Source: Thiomicrorhabdus xiamenensis (lineage in GTDB: Bacteria > Pseudomonadota > Gammaproteobacteria > Thiomicrospirales > Thiomicrospiraceae). Taken from it: 64,000 nucleotides of DNA. The notes under the pieces were generated by a model. That model searched no databases, was not told the DNA's origin, and saw only the letters and a program-made list of their open reading frames with translations. Below, piece by piece: positions 10,430 to 19,792 of the stretch. The DNA lies in assembly GCF_013282625.1 (NCBI RefSeq), contig NZ_CP054020.1, positions 2,046,001-2,110,000 on the forward strand, in the 5' to 3' direction. Each line of letters starts with the position of its first letter. Position 1 is the stretch's first letter. A program made the translations under genes and the position numbers.

Positions 10430-11449
10430 ATGAGTACAGCGACTGAAACAAAAATGATTAACTTTATGGGGCAGCGCTTTCTGGCGATGGCGCTCTCCGC
10501 GGTGGTGATTATCGCCTCCCTTGGCGGCCTGTGGATGAAGGGCTTGAACTTCGGTATCGACTTTACCGGCGGTACCCTGATTGAGGTCTCTTACCAGAAA
10601 CCGGTCGACCTGACGGTATTGCGTAATGATCTGGCTGAAGCCGGATTTGACGAAGCGGTCGCGCAACACTTCGGCGCGGCGGAAGATGTTCTGATCCGCA
10701 TCGCGCCACGCGATGGCATGAACTCGGCGCAATTGAGCAACCAGGTCATGGACGCTTTGCGTAGTGCAAGTGCGGACCCGATTGAACTGCGCCGAGTTGA
10801 ATTTGTCGGCCCTCAGGTCGGTGATGAACTGACTGAAGACGGTGCTCTGGCCGTTCTTTACGCCCTTTTCGGTGTTTTGATTTACGTAGCGTTACGATTC
10901 GAATGGCGCTTCTCTTTGGGCTCGGTAGCCGCGCTGGTACATGATGTTATCATTACTCTCGGTGTTTTTGCCTGGACCCAAATGCAGTTCGATCTGACGG
11001 TGGTAGCGGCCATTCTTGCGGTTATCGGTTACTCACTCAACGACACCATCGTTGTATTTGACCGTGTGCGCGAAAACTTCCGTACCATGCGTGAAGCGGA
11101 TCCGGTAGAGGTGACCAATATCGCCGTCAACCAAATGCTTTCGCGAACCATTATGACTTCCCTGACCACTTTACTGGTTCTGCTGGCTCTATTCTTCCTC
11201 GGTGGCGAAGTGATTCACGGTTTTGCCGCCGCGCTGATTGTCGGTGTCGTAGTCGGTACCTATTCTTCAACCTACGTGGCTTCCGCGATCGCTCTGATAC
11301 TCGGCGTATCCAAAGAAGACCTGATGAAGGCACCGAAAGAGGATCGCAATACGGAATCCGAAGAGGCCGAGTTGCAACGTTTATTCCTGGAGCAGGAAGC
11401 TAAACGCGAAGCGAAGCTGGCTTCTAAAGGGATTAAAGAAGACGAGTAA
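10430..11449 (+). CDS. secF: protein translocase subunit SecF
   Basis: The 339-residue partner of SecD, slightly longer than E. coli SecF (323) because of a charged C-terminal tail. Seen are the N-terminal helix, the periplasmic motif GLNFGIDFTGGTLIEV, and membrane motifs GYSLNDTIVVFDRVREN and NQMLSRTIMTSLTTLLVL. It is followed by a strong terminator that closes the yajC-secD-secF unit. Confidence 0.96.
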   Translation: MSTATETKMINFMGQRFLAMALSAVVIIASLGGLWMKGLNFGIDFTGGTLIEVSYQKPVDLTVLRNDLAEAGFDEAVAQHFGAAEDVLIRIAPRDGMNSAQLSNQVMDALRSASADPIELRRVEFVGPQVGDELTEDGALAVLYALFGVLIYVALRFEWRFSLGSVAALVHDVIITLGVFAWTQMQFDLTVVAAILAVIGYSLNDTIVVFDRVRENFRTMREADPVEVTNIAVNQMLSRTIMTSLTTLLVLLALFFLGGEVIHGFAAALIVGVVVGTYSSTYVASAIALILGVSKEDLMKAPKEDRNTESEEAELQRLFLEQEAKREAKLASKGIKEDE

Positions 11450-11487
11450 AAAAATCTATGGCTCTCGTGCACAAAACAGAGTAAATT

Positions 11488-11512
11488 AAAGCGGCTACAT
11501 AGCCGCTTTTTT
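11488..11512 (+). terminator. rho-independent terminator after secF
   Basis: AAAGCGGCTA and TAGCCGCTTT form a ten-base stem with a two-base loop, followed by TTTT. It closes the secDF transcript. Confidence 0.9.
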
Positions 11513-11543
11513 ATTGGGAAATCAAAAAAAGTTACTCATCTCT

Positions 11544-12131
11544 ATGGACTCAATAAGTTTACAGAAACTGCAGGACGCCAAAGCGCTGGCACAGAAATTT
11601 GCCGCTCAGGTTGAAGCAAACCCTCAATTAGAGTCGAACAGCAGCGACGACACCGCCAAAAGCGGAAAACAGCTCAAAAGCAAAGCCAACTTCGCCCGTA
11701 AAAGTTTCCAACCCAAAATCAGCACTTACGAAAAAGCCTTCTGGCGCGAACGTCTCTGGCTCAACCCGCTTCTGGCTCTCAGCGCTCTATTGTGGTTTCC
11801 ATTTATCCTGCAACTCTTTACCGACAATCTCTGGTTCAACCTGATCGCCCTTCTACTGTTCGTCAGTCTCGAATACTGGCTTACCCGCTCCGTGTGCACG
11901 CCTTTGCACACGGTTCAGCCGCCTTTATGGCAGCGCTTCCTGCTCTTCTATGCCCTACGCAGGGGAGCCGTCGCCGGTGCATTGGTGCTTGTGTACGGAG
12001 CTTTGCAAAAAACCGGGCTGCCGCTGATTCTTATCTATACAGGAGCAATTTTCCTGTATTGGGTAATGCAAAGTTTTCTCTACTGGCAGCGCAGAAAATT
12101 CCAGCGTCTGCAAATTGCACAACTGAGTTAG
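11544..12131 (+). CDS. hypothetical four-helix membrane protein
   Basis: I do not recognise this 195-residue protein. Residues 1-60 are hydrophilic and rich in Lys, Ser and Ala, and are predicted cytoplasmic. Four hydrophobic segments follow at about 75-95, 97-115, 137-155 and 160-178, and the C-terminus is basic. I place the start at the ATG at 11544; the frame stays open to a TTG 30 bases earlier that lies in the terminator stem. The acyl-CoA-binding protein gene starts nine bases after its stop, so the two are probably co-transcribed, and a role in lipid metabolism is possible but unsupported. Confidence 0.65.
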   Translation: MDSISLQKLQDAKALAQKFAAQVEANPQLESNSSDDTAKSGKQLKSKANFARKSFQPKISTYEKAFWRERLWLNPLLALSALLWFPFILQLFTDNLWFNLIALLLFVSLEYWLTRSVCTPLHTVQPPLWQRFLLFYALRRGAVAGALVLVYGALQKTGLPLILIYTGAIFLYWVMQSFLYWQRRKFQRLQIAQLS

Positions 12132-12139
12132 GAGATCGC

Positions 12140-12451
12140 ATGAGTACACCTGAACCACAAAATCTCAGCGAAGCGCTGGAACTCTACAACGACCTTTACG
12201 CGCTTACTTCGCAAACCCAAGGCTTCCCTTATGCCGAGGAATGTCTTTTGAGCGCACTGTATCGGCAGGCGACAATCGGCGACTGCATCGGCTCTCGACC
12301 GAGCCGCAAAGAATACTTTGAACGCCACAAATTCGATGTCTGGCACGAACTCAAAGGCATGCCGCAGGAGGATGCCGAAGTACTCTTTATCCAAGAGCTG
12401 ATGAGAGTCAACCAGGAATTGACCCAAACCATCGAAACGACCGCCGCCTGA
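12140..12451 (+). CDS. acyl-CoA-binding protein
   Basis: A 103-residue protein whose residues 38-90 align well with eukaryotic ACBP: LYRQATIGD corresponds to YKQATVGD, and HKFDVWHELKG to AKWDAWNELKG. ACBP is a four-helix bundle that binds long-chain acyl-CoA esters. The ligand-contacting Tyr (Tyr41) and Lys (Lys64) are kept; the phosphate-contacting Lys after the Tyr is Arg42, and the usual first Tyr is Ser. AGGAG lies six bases before the ATG. ACBP is uncommon in bacteria, so it probably spread by transfer at some time. It is co-directional with the membrane protein upstream. Confidence 0.85.
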   Translation: MSTPEPQNLSEALELYNDLYALTSQTQGFPYAEECLLSALYRQATIGDCIGSRPSRKEYFERHKFDVWHELKGMPQEDAEVLFIQELMRVNQELTQTIETTAA

Positions 12452-12590
12452 AGCCGCCGGAAAGTGCTTTAACAAAATAACCGATATTACCTGCGGAGTT
12501 TTTGAGTTCGGGCACGCACGCTTGTATAATACCGCTCTTTGATTTTGCCCTATTTTGAGCATCTTATTATTCGTAAGCGGTTGATATTCC

Positions 12591-14165
12591 ATGTCTTTAC
12601 AACTTGAAACCTCCAAACGTCGCACCTTTGCGATTATCTCCCACCCGGATGCCGGTAAAACTACCGTGACCGAGAAGCTGCTGCTTTACGGTGGAGCCAT
12701 TCAGATGGCCGGTGCGGTCAAAAGCCGCAAAACCGATCGCGGGGCGACTTCCGACTGGATGAAAATGGAGCAGGAACGTGGAATCTCGGTTGCATCCTCG
12801 GTCATGCAGTTCCCGTATAAAGGCGCGGTCATGAACCTGCTGGATACTCCGGGGCACGAGGATTTCTCCGAAGATACCTATCGCGTACTGACCGCAGTTG
12901 ACTCGGCACTGATGGTTATCGACGTCGCCAAAGGGGTTGAGGACCGTACCATCAAACTGATGGAAGTCTGTCGTCTGCGTACCACACCGATCCTGACTTT
13001 TATCAACAAGCTCGACCGTGAAGGGAAAGAGCCGATCGACCTGCTGGACGAAGTCGAAGAAGTCCTGAATATCGCCTGCGCGCCTATGACCTGGCCGATC
13101 GGTATGGGCAAACGTTTTAAAGGGATCTACCACCTGTATAACGATACCGTGCGTATTTTCGCACAGGCTGATGGACAGACCGCATCGGAAGGCGAACTGA
13201 TCAATGGCTTGGACAATTCTCGCCTTGACGAGCTGCTGGGCGCTCAGGCCGAAGAACTACGCGAAGAAGTTGAACTGGTACGCGGCGCCAGCCACGAATT
13301 TGATCTTGAGCTGTTCTTGGCCGGAGAACTGACACCGGTCTTCTTCGGCTCGGCGGTTAATAACTTCGGCTTGCAGGAACTGCTGGACGGCTTCGAGCAA
13401 TATGCACCTGCTCCGAAAGGCCGCGAAACCGAAGACCGCTATGTGGAAGCGAATGAAGATAAAATGACCGGTTTCGTCTTTAAGATTCAGGCGAATATGG
13501 ATCCGAAACACCGTGACCGTGTTGCTTTTATGCGTATCGTTTCCGGAAAGTACGAAAAAGGCATGAGCCTTAAGCATGTCCGTATCGGCAAGGACGTCAA
13601 GATCGCCAAGGCGATCACCTTCCTGGCGAATAAACGCGACCATGCCGAAGAAGCTTATCCCGGCGACATTATCGGCTTGCATAACCACGGAACCATCAAA
13701 ATCGGCGATACCTTTACTCAGGGCGAAGACTTGAAATTCACCGGAATACCGAACTTCGCGCCGGAACTTTTCCGTCGCGCGCAGCTGAAAGATCCGATGA
13801 AAATGAAAGCACTGCAGAAAGGCTTACAGCAGCTTTCCGAGGAAGGCGCAACTCAGCTGTTCCGTCCGGTCAATAATAACGATCTGATTCTTGGTGCCGT
13901 CGGTGTCCTGCAGTTCGAGGTGGTCGCACAGCGTTTGAAAGACGAATACAACGTCAACTGTATTTTCGAGCCGGTTAATGTCAATACCGCTCGCTGGGTC
14001 ATCGGCGACAAGGCGGAAATTGAGAAGTTCACCAAAAAGGTTACGGAAAACGTCGCCTATGATGCTGCCGATCAGCTGGTCTATATTGCGCCGACCCGTG
14101 TCAACTTGAATCTGATTCAAGAACGCTGGCCGGATCTGCAATTTGTCGCAACCCGCGAGCATTAA
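12591..14165 (+). CDS. prfC: peptide chain release factor 3
   Basis: A GTPase that recycles RF1/RF2 from terminating ribosomes. The protein has 524 residues, near the E. coli length of 529. The G1 motif is SHPDAGKTT, the switch and G3 motif is [14 protein letters not shown], and G4 is NKLDREG. The family-specific tail ends with FVATREH. The start ATG has only a weak ribosome site. It stands alone, closed by a strong bidirectional terminator. Confidence 0.97.
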   Translation: MSLQLETSKRRTFAIISHPDAGKTTVTEKLLLYGGAIQMAGAVKSRKTDRGATSDWMKMEQERGISVASSVMQFPYKGAVMNLLDTPGHEDFSEDTYRVLTAVDSALMVIDVAKGVEDRTIKLMEVCRLRTTPILTFINKLDREGKEPIDLLDEVEEVLNIACAPMTWPIGMGKRFKGIYHLYNDTVRIFAQADGQTASEGELINGLDNSRLDELLGAQAEELREEVELVRGASHEFDLELFLAGELTPVFFGSAVNNFGLQELLDGFEQYAPAPKGRETEDRYVEANEDKMTGFVFKIQANMDPKHRDRVAFMRIVSGKYEKGMSLKHVRIGKDVKIAKAITFLANKRDHAEEAYPGDIIGLHNHGTIKIGDTFTQGEDLKFTGIPNFAPELFRRAQLKDPMKMKALQKGLQQLSEEGATQLFRPVNNNDLILGAVGVLQFEVVAQRLKDEYNVNCIFEPVNVNTARWVIGDKAEIEKFTKKVTENVAYDAADQLVYIAPTRVNLNLIQERWPDLQFVATREH

Positions 14166-14200
14166 TCCAAACCGTTTGTTACGGACGCGATTTAAAAAAT

Positions 14201-14232
14201 AAAAAAGCCGGAAATCATTTCCGGCTTTTTTT
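14201..14232. terminator. bidirectional terminator prfC / secreted protein
   Basis: AAAAAAGCCGGAAAT and ATTTCCGGCTTTTTT pair as a long stem with A-run and T-run on each side, so it can end both the rightward prfC and the leftward gene at 14251. Confidence 0.93.
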
Positions 14233-14250
14233 GTTTACAGCGTCGTAAAA

Positions 14251-14664
14251 TCAGCGCCCCATTTTTCCACCCATTCCGCGATCCATTCGGTAATTGTCGC
14301 GAATCATATCGCCACGGCGAGCGTCTTCGTCTCTAAACCGATCCTGATAAACCTTACGCTCTTCTCTCTGCTGCTCTTCACGATATTTATAGGCATTTCT
14401 TTCCTGTTCTTCGCGATATTTTCGGTTTTCGCGCTCGCTCTCTTCACGGTATTTACGCTGTTCCTTTACCGCTTCGTTATACTGCTTGCGCTCTTCAACC
14501 CGGTACTGTTGCTCTTGCTGCAATCGGCTACGTTCCTGTTGCATCTGTTCTTTCTGAACTTGCACAGCCTGCTTATCTTGCGGTGCGGCTTGAACCGCAA
14601 CAGAACCCAGTAACGATGTCATCGCTAGGGAAATTAAACCAATCTTAAATTTTTCTGATTTCAT
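14251..14664 (-). CDS. secreted Glu/Arg-rich coiled protein of unknown function
   Basis: 137 residues from the ATG at 14664, which has AGGAG seven bases upstream; a longer frame to 14706 exists but lacks a ribosome site. A signal peptide (about residues 1-26, cut after VAVQAA) leads to a mature protein of almost only charged and aromatic residues: Gln/Arg/Glu coil, then repeating KYREE(S/Q)ERE-type units spaced about 11 residues apart, and a Gly/Met/Arg tail. It resembles periplasmic charged coiled proteins, but I recognise no named family. The function is unknown; metal or polymer binding is only a guess. Confidence 0.7.
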   Translation of the reverse strand: MKSEKFKIGLISLAMTSLLGSVAVQAAPQDKQAVQVQKEQMQQERSRLQQEQQYRVEERKQYNEAVKEQRKYREESERENRKYREEQERNAYKYREEQQREERKVYQDRFRDEDARRGDMIRDNYRMDRGMGGKMGR

Positions 14665-14811
14665 TATTGTCTCCTTTCTGTTCCTTATCGAACGGAACGG
14701 CTTCAAGTATAGTTCTGCTACATGAATTTAACCTGAAAAAGCCTTATCAACTGTGCAGTTTCTCTGTTAGCAATTTAAGTTCACAAAATACTGCAATAAC
14801 ATTGGGACAAT

Positions 14812-14846
14812 AAAAAACCCCGGTCTGAATACTCAGGCCGGGGTTT
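14812..14846 (-). terminator. terminator of tRNA-Asn copy 1
   Basis: Leftward reading gives AACCCCGG...CCGGGGTT with a 13-base stem (one wobble) and a run of six T. The same design recurs at 21312-21347. Confidence 0.93.
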
Positions 14847-14853
14847 CGGAATA

Positions 14854-14929
14854 TGGCTCCCCAAGCTGGACTCGAACCAGCGACATACGGATTAACAGTC
14901 CGGTGTTCTACCAACTGAACTATTGGGGA
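14854..14929 (-). tRNA. tRNA-Asn (anticodon GTT), copy 1
   Basis: A 76-base cloverleaf with acceptor TCCCCAA/TTGGGGA, anticodon loop CTGTTAA (anticodon GTT), T-arm GGTTCGAGT and encoded CCA. Its sequence is identical to copy 2 at 21355-21430. Confidence 0.97.
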
Positions 14930-14968
14930 AAAGTCTTTCAAAATCGCCTAAACGATTTGATGAGGCGT

Positions 14969-14996
14969 ATTATATTGAGCAGAATCTGCATTGCAA
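14969..14996 (-). promoter_or_regulatory. promoter of tRNA-Asn copy 1
   Basis: Read leftward: -35 TTGCAA, a 16-base spacer, and a perfect -10 TATAAT followed by ACGCC. About 33 bases of leader precede the mature tRNA. Confidence 0.75.
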
Positions 14997-15060
14997 GTTT
15001 TTTTAAAAAAAATTATGCGCTTGCAGTCGATTCCGACTGCGAATATCTTCTAGCGTGCGA

Positions 15061-17670
15061 CTAACTGCAAACCCGATTTTTACCGCTGTTTTTCGCCTGA
15101 TACAACAATTCATCCACTCTTTGATAAATGGCATCAAAGCTTTCGTCTTTACGTATTTCAGCCACACCCAAACTGATGCTCACATGCCGCCCCTGCAGTA
15201 CATCTACATTTTCGTAAACGGCCAGACGGATTTTTTCAGCCAGAACCTCGCCTTCCGATAACACCGTTTGCGGCGCAAGAACGACAAACTCTTCGCCACC
15301 GACTCGGAAAAGCAGATCCGTCTTTCTGACCACCGAAGTAATGACTTCGCTCATTCTGATAAGCACGTCATCCCCTACTTTGTGACCGTATTTATCATTA
15401 ATGGCTTTAAAATCGTCGATATCAAAAATAATCATGCAGAATGGCTGCTGGTAGCGGTTAAACAGATCCAGCTGCTCTTTCATCCGTTCATTGAAATATT
15501 TTCGATTACGTAACTGGGTCAGCTCATCGGTATTGGTCAATCTGAGCAACTGCTGCTCATAGTAGCGCATTTCGGTATGGTCGACCGAAATCACGATGAC
15601 CTGGTTGGTATCCGGAATCAACGACAGGGAAGAACTCAGAATTTTTTCTTTGCCGTCTTTTCCGATACAGACCCTTTCAAAGTCTTCATAGAAACCTTTG
15701 TAGAACACCTCTTGCATGATCTTTTTATTCTCTTCCAGATAGTCCGGATGCGTCAGATCATAACAGGAAATTTTCAACAGCTCTTCCTGCGAGTAGCCCA
15801 GAAGATCACAGTATTTCTGGTTCGCTTTCAGGTAGCGCATATCCTGATCAACAACGGCAATCCCTTCTCGCGCCGTATCGAAAATCGCCTGCAACTCATG
15901 CGTTCTATCGACAAGAAGGCGCTGCTGCTGATTTTTCTCGGTTACGTCTCTCACCGAAGCATAGATCAGATCCTGCTCTCCGACACGGATCAGGGTTGCC
16001 GAGACTTCCGCTTCATAAGTTGTACCGTCTTTACGAGTATGAATTCTTTCTAGATTTAACGGTTTGTCATGGGAAAGCAGAGAAACGACATCGCCGAAAT
16101 TATCCTCAGACATTTCCATATCCCAATCCCAGACACTCAGTTGCAGAGCCTCTTCCAAAGAGTAGCCGAGGAACATCTGAACGCGCTTGTTCGCTTCAAC
16201 TACTTTGCCATCGGTATTCAGAATAAAAATCGCATCCGACGCATTGTTCATCAGCTCAAGCAGTTTTTTGCGCTCGCTTTCGTAACGTGCCTGAATCAGA
16301 TGTTTTTCGGTAATATCATAGATACTGCCAAGCGAGCGGACGTACTCGCCGTTGTCGTCATAGATATGATGCGCCCGCTCCTCAACATATTTCGTTTCAC
16401 CATCGGCAGTAACGATCTGATGGGTTACGAAATACGCTTTCTTTTCCGCCATGGATTCAGAAAAAGCGACTTGCAGTCTGGCTCGGTCACTCTCGGGGAT
16501 ATAGGACAGAAAATCTTCGAAGGTGATTTTTCGAGAATAATCGTGAACCTTGAAAATATCGAATACGCCTTCGCTCCATTTAAGATATTGCGCCCCGTTT
16601 TCAAACTCCCAAAAGCCGATTTTTGCCACCTTGGAAGCCTCGTTCAAACTGCTGTTCAGCTTATCGATCGTGTCGAGCCGTAACAGAGTCGAACCGAACA
16701 GCTTAACCACTACATAGGTCATCACAATGGAAAAGAACAGAACCACGAAGAATACTGCCGTTTCTCTTTCGGCAAGCTGATCGCGCTGACTCTGCGCAAA
16801 AGACGCTTTCAGTTTGAAAAGAATGCCGAGTTCGGTATTAATCGGCGTATTGAGCTTCTTAAAATAGAAATTGCCACCGTCATAAGATTGGCTTTGCAAA
16901 ATCGCCTGATAAAGCGCGGGATACTCATCCGCCAACAGATAAGGCTTGTCCTGATAACTTCCCCAGCTTTTGGACGGATCGTAATGGAGTAGAATTTCGC
17001 CTTTTTCGTTAAGCAGAATCGAGTCATACAGCGGCGCATTCATCAGGCTGTTAAGCGTTTTCTCCATAAAGAAATTAATTACCAGAATACCGCCGAATTC
17101 TCCATCAACAGCGACAGGAAGAATCGCTCTCAAGGTCGGAATAAACGGCTTAACGACCGCACCGTTTTCGGTCTGCAAATCGATATCCGAAAACCAGACT
17201 TCATTCAGAGGCTTGTTTTTGGATTGCTGAAAAAAGTAACGCGAACTTTTGTCCTGCAAATTTTCAGTCGCAACCACCTCAACCGGTGACTCATAATGGG
17301 AGCGATGTACACGGACGACTTCCATCCCGTCGCGATCGATAAAGCGGATCTGCATAATGTCATGACAGTTACGGGTAAAATTACCGAATAGCGCCTCTAC
17401 CGAATCCTGTTGCAACGGATTCTGCAAAAAATTCTGAAATGCGGGAAAGCCGGAAATCGACTGCAGCTTATGCTTGGATTGGTGTAAAAAACCAAGCAGA
17501 AAGCGCTCACGTTCAACACTTTTGTTCGTGGCATTCTTCAAGGCCGCGTTTTCAATATAATCACTGAAATACACTCTATCCAGAGTGTTGTAGGCAAGAG
17601 AAATAGAAATTCCGAACCCGAGTAGAATCAGAATCAGGATTTTAATTTGGCGTGATTTTAAAACTTTCAA
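15061..17670 (-). CDS. membrane diguanylate cyclase with periplasmic sensor and PAS domains
   Basis: An 869-residue sensor that makes cyclic di-GMP. TM1 is at about 10-27, a periplasmic cache/CHASE-like region covers 30-310, and TM2 is at 312-334. Three PAS-type regions follow (roughly 345-465, 470-590 and 590-705; the second contains NNASDAIFILNTDGKVVEAN). The C-terminal GGDEF domain has an intact active site GGEEF (791-795) and an inhibitory I-site RKTD five residues before it. Catalytic activity with product inhibition is therefore expected. The ligand of the outer domain is unknown. It is divergent from the acyltransferase gene to its right. Confidence 0.93.
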   Translation of the reverse strand: MKVLKSRQIKILILILLGFGISISLAYNTLDRVYFSDYIENAALKNATNKSVERERFLLGFLHQSKHKLQSISGFPAFQNFLQNPLQQDSVEALFGNFTRNCHDIMQIRFIDRDGMEVVRVHRSHYESPVEVVATENLQDKSSRYFFQQSKNKPLNEVWFSDIDLQTENGAVVKPFIPTLRAILPVAVDGEFGGILVINFFMEKTLNSLMNAPLYDSILLNEKGEILLHYDPSKSWGSYQDKPYLLADEYPALYQAILQSQSYDGGNFYFKKLNTPINTELGILFKLKASFAQSQRDQLAERETAVFFVVLFFSIVMTYVVVKLFGSTLLRLDTIDKLNSSLNEASKVAKIGFWEFENGAQYLKWSEGVFDIFKVHDYSRKITFEDFLSYIPESDRARLQVAFSESMAEKKAYFVTHQIVTADGETKYVEERAHHIYDDNGEYVRSLGSIYDITEKHLIQARYESERKKLLELMNNASDAIFILNTDGKVVEANKRVQMFLGYSLEEALQLSVWDWDMEMSEDNFGDVVSLLSHDKPLNLERIHTRKDGTTYEAEVSATLIRVGEQDLIYASVRDVTEKNQQQRLLVDRTHELQAIFDTAREGIAVVDQDMRYLKANQKYCDLLGYSQEELLKISCYDLTHPDYLEENKKIMQEVFYKGFYEDFERVCIGKDGKEKILSSSLSLIPDTNQVIVISVDHTEMRYYEQQLLRLTNTDELTQLRNRKYFNERMKEQLDLFNRYQQPFCMIIFDIDDFKAINDKYGHKVGDDVLIRMSEVITSVVRKTDLLFRVGGEEFVVLAPQTVLSEGEVLAEKIRLAVYENVDVLQGRHVSISLGVAEIRKDESFDAIYQRVDELLYQAKNSGKNRVCS

Positions 17671-17744
17671 CCGTGTTTCCGGAAATGTGTTTTTATCTAA
17701 TTATTGTACAATTTATAGGGATAAATAAATAGTGTGCTTTATGC

Positions 17745-19007
17745 ATGACATTCCGCCTGTTTCCCGCTAAATTAGGCACTTACACCCTCTACGCAACCAC
17801 TAAATCTATGCCGGAAAAATTACCCGAAATCACCTTCGAGGTCATTGACTCAATCGACCGAATCGATGCCAATCAATGGAACCGTCTGCACCAGAGCAGC
17901 TACCCTTTTATCCAGCACCAGTATCTGGCCGCGCTGGAACGTCACGGCTGCGTCAGCGAACGCTTCGGCTGGATTCCGAAACATCTTCTTTTGCGTTCAG
18001 GTGGAGACTTGATTGCCGCCATGCCGCTGTATGAAAAACACAATAATTACGGAGAATTTGTCTTTGACCAGCCTTGGGAGCAGGCATGGAACAGCATCGG
18101 CCTGAACTATTATCCGAAACTGGTCAGCGCGATCCCCTACACGCCTGCCCGAGGGCCGCGCCTGCTGATACACCCGGATTTTCGGAATAATCCGCAGTTA
18201 ATCGAGCAGATTATTGAAACGCTTAAAAGTCTGAGTCAGCAGCAGGAATACAGTGGCTTTCACCTGTTATTCTCCGACGAACAGGCCGAGTTAGCCAAAC
18301 AACCTGAAATACTCAGCCGCCACGATGTCCAGTTTCAATGGTTTAATCAACAGTATCGCGACTTCGACGGATTTCTCGCGACGCTAAAATCCAAAAAACG
18401 CAAAAATATCCGCCGCGAGCGCAAGAGTGTCAAGGAACAGGGCATAGACTTTCGTTGTCTGGACGGCCGCCAGACCACAGATAAAGACTGGCTGGAGTTC
18501 GACTATTTCTATCAGAAAACCTTTCTCGAAAAGTGGTCTACGCCAACCCTGAACTTCGACTTTTTCCGTGAAATTGCCCATACCATGGCAGACAAAATTC
18601 TGCTGGTTCTGGCGGATAAAGACGGTGAAACCGTGGCCGGTGCCCTGATGTTCAAATCCGATCAGGTTCTATACGGTCGCCACTGGGGATGCAGAGAACA
18701 GATCAAAGATCTGCATTTCGAAGCCTGTTTCTATCAGGGGATCGAGTTTGCCATCACCCACGGACTGCAACGTTTCGAACCGGGTGCCGGCGGCGAGCAT
18801 AAAATTGCCCGCGGCTTTGTTCCGGTCCGCCTCCAATCCAGCCACTGGCTGACGGTTAACCCTTTCGTCGAGCCGCTTAACCGCTTTATTCACGAAGAAC
18901 GGGAAGTCATTGCGCACTATATCGACGACCTGTGGCAGAGTTCCCCCTATCAGGAGACGGAAAACCTGCAACGTCTGGCGCAGGAAAGTGAAAAGGTGAC
19001 GGTTTAA
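17745..19007 (+). CDS. GNAT / FemAB-like acyltransferase (DUF482 family)
   Basis: A 420-residue protein of the peptidogalycan biosynthesis/DUF482 type. Family marks include SSYPFIQHQYLAALE near residue 51, CVSERFGWIPKHLLL, and the C-terminal FEPGAGGEHKIARGF motif that is almost diagnostic. These proteins have a GNAT fold related to FemABX and are thought to transfer an acyl or aminoacyl group; the substrate is not known. The first ATG is at 17745, but the conserved region starts after a second ATG at 17808, which may be the real start; neither has a good ribosome site. It ends seven bases from the convergent nuclease-fold gene. Confidence 0.8.
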   Translation: MTFRLFPAKLGTYTLYATTKSMPEKLPEITFEVIDSIDRIDANQWNRLHQSSYPFIQHQYLAALERHGCVSERFGWIPKHLLLRSGGDLIAAMPLYEKHNNYGEFVFDQPWEQAWNSIGLNYYPKLVSAIPYTPARGPRLLIHPDFRNNPQLIEQIIETLKSLSQQQEYSGFHLLFSDEQAELAKQPEILSRHDVQFQWFNQQYRDFDGFLATLKSKKRKNIRRERKSVKEQGIDFRCLDGRQTTDKDWLEFDYFYQKTFLEKWSTPTLNFDFFREIAHTMADKILLVLADKDGETVAGALMFKSDQVLYGRHWGCREQIKDLHFEACFYQGIEFAITHGLQRFEPGAGGEHKIARGFVPVRLQSSHWLTVNPFVEPLNRFIHEEREVIAHYIDDLWQSSPYQETENLQRLAQESEKVTV

Positions 19008-19013
19008 AACGAT

Positions 19014-19754
19014 TTAAAGCGAAAAGACCACTTCCAGCGGATTATGATCGGAGATCGCTTTCACATCAAAGGCGCGCGCGGATTCGACCGACAGCCCGCG
19101 GTAGAAAACATAATCCAGTATCTGACGGTTAAGGGTTTTAATCGGTGTGACGTCCGGATAAACGACTTGCAACAATCCCAGCTGACGCACGGCGTTTTCC
19201 AATATGGCGACTCGGGTTTTATTCCAGGTATTGAAGTCGCCGCTGACAATCATCGGGCCGCTCTTTTCGCTTATCAAACTCCAGAGTAACGTCAATTCTC
19301 GCTGAAAAAGCCGATTGGGCACGAAATTGATAGCATGGATATTAATGTGCGTCAAAACCTGCCCATCGCTTAAACGATGCTCGGTAACCAGAGCGGTTTT
19401 ATGCGTCGTCCAGCCCAATTCCCGACTGCGCGTCAGCAATTGGTGTTGTGCGCTCATCGCAAACCGGCAAGCGGTCAATACGCCGAAATGTCTGCGCCGG
19501 GTTTCAATATTCGGCGCCATGATAAACGGCAGATTAAAGAAGCGGTTCTGCATCGGGAAAATTGCCGCCTCCTGCATGGAGAGTAGATGCGGTGTTTCGA
19601 TTTCCAACAATTGCTCGATCGGTCGATGGGTATAGTGGGAAAAGTCGGTTTTTTGCAGATTCCAGGTCAGTAAACGAAACGGATTAGGCAGAACGGCGTC
19701 GGCGTCAAGCGACGTACCGGCATGAGAAATAAGCGTCAGTTTCGGTTTGAACAT
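19014..19754 (-). CDS. endonuclease/exonuclease/phosphatase-fold protein
   Basis: 246 residues from the ATG at 19754; an upstream TTG would add five residues. The EEP fold is read from LLTWNLQKTDF (Asn), SMQEAAIF (metal Glu), THINIHAINF (catalytic His), VSGDFNTW (Asp and Asn) and the terminal SDHNPLEV (Asp-His pair). All catalytic positions of the metal-dependent superfamily are present. No signal peptide is evident. The substrate could be a nucleic acid or a phospholipid head group. It lies next to, and on the same strand as, cardiolipin synthase, a common pairing that hints at membrane lipid work. Confidence 0.85.
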   Translation of the reverse strand: MFKPKLTLISHAGTSLDADAVLPNPFRLLTWNLQKTDFSHYTHRPIEQLLEIETPHLLSMQEAAIFPMQNRFFNLPFIMAPNIETRRRHFGVLTACRFAMSAQHQLLTRSRELGWTTHKTALVTEHRLSDGQVLTHINIHAINFVPNRLFQRELTLLWSLISEKSGPMIVSGDFNTWNKTRVAILENAVRQLGLLQVVYPDVTPIKTLNRQILDYVFYRGLSVESARAFDVKAISDHNPLEVVFSL

Positions 19755-19792
19755 AGCAAAGGCGGCCAACAGGAATCGTATCTTGCTTCCGA

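Noticed and set aside
15268-16683. Rightward frames opposite the diguanylate cyclase
   Set aside because: They lie antisense to a protein with complete PAS and GGEEF motifs, and have no ribosome sites or domains.
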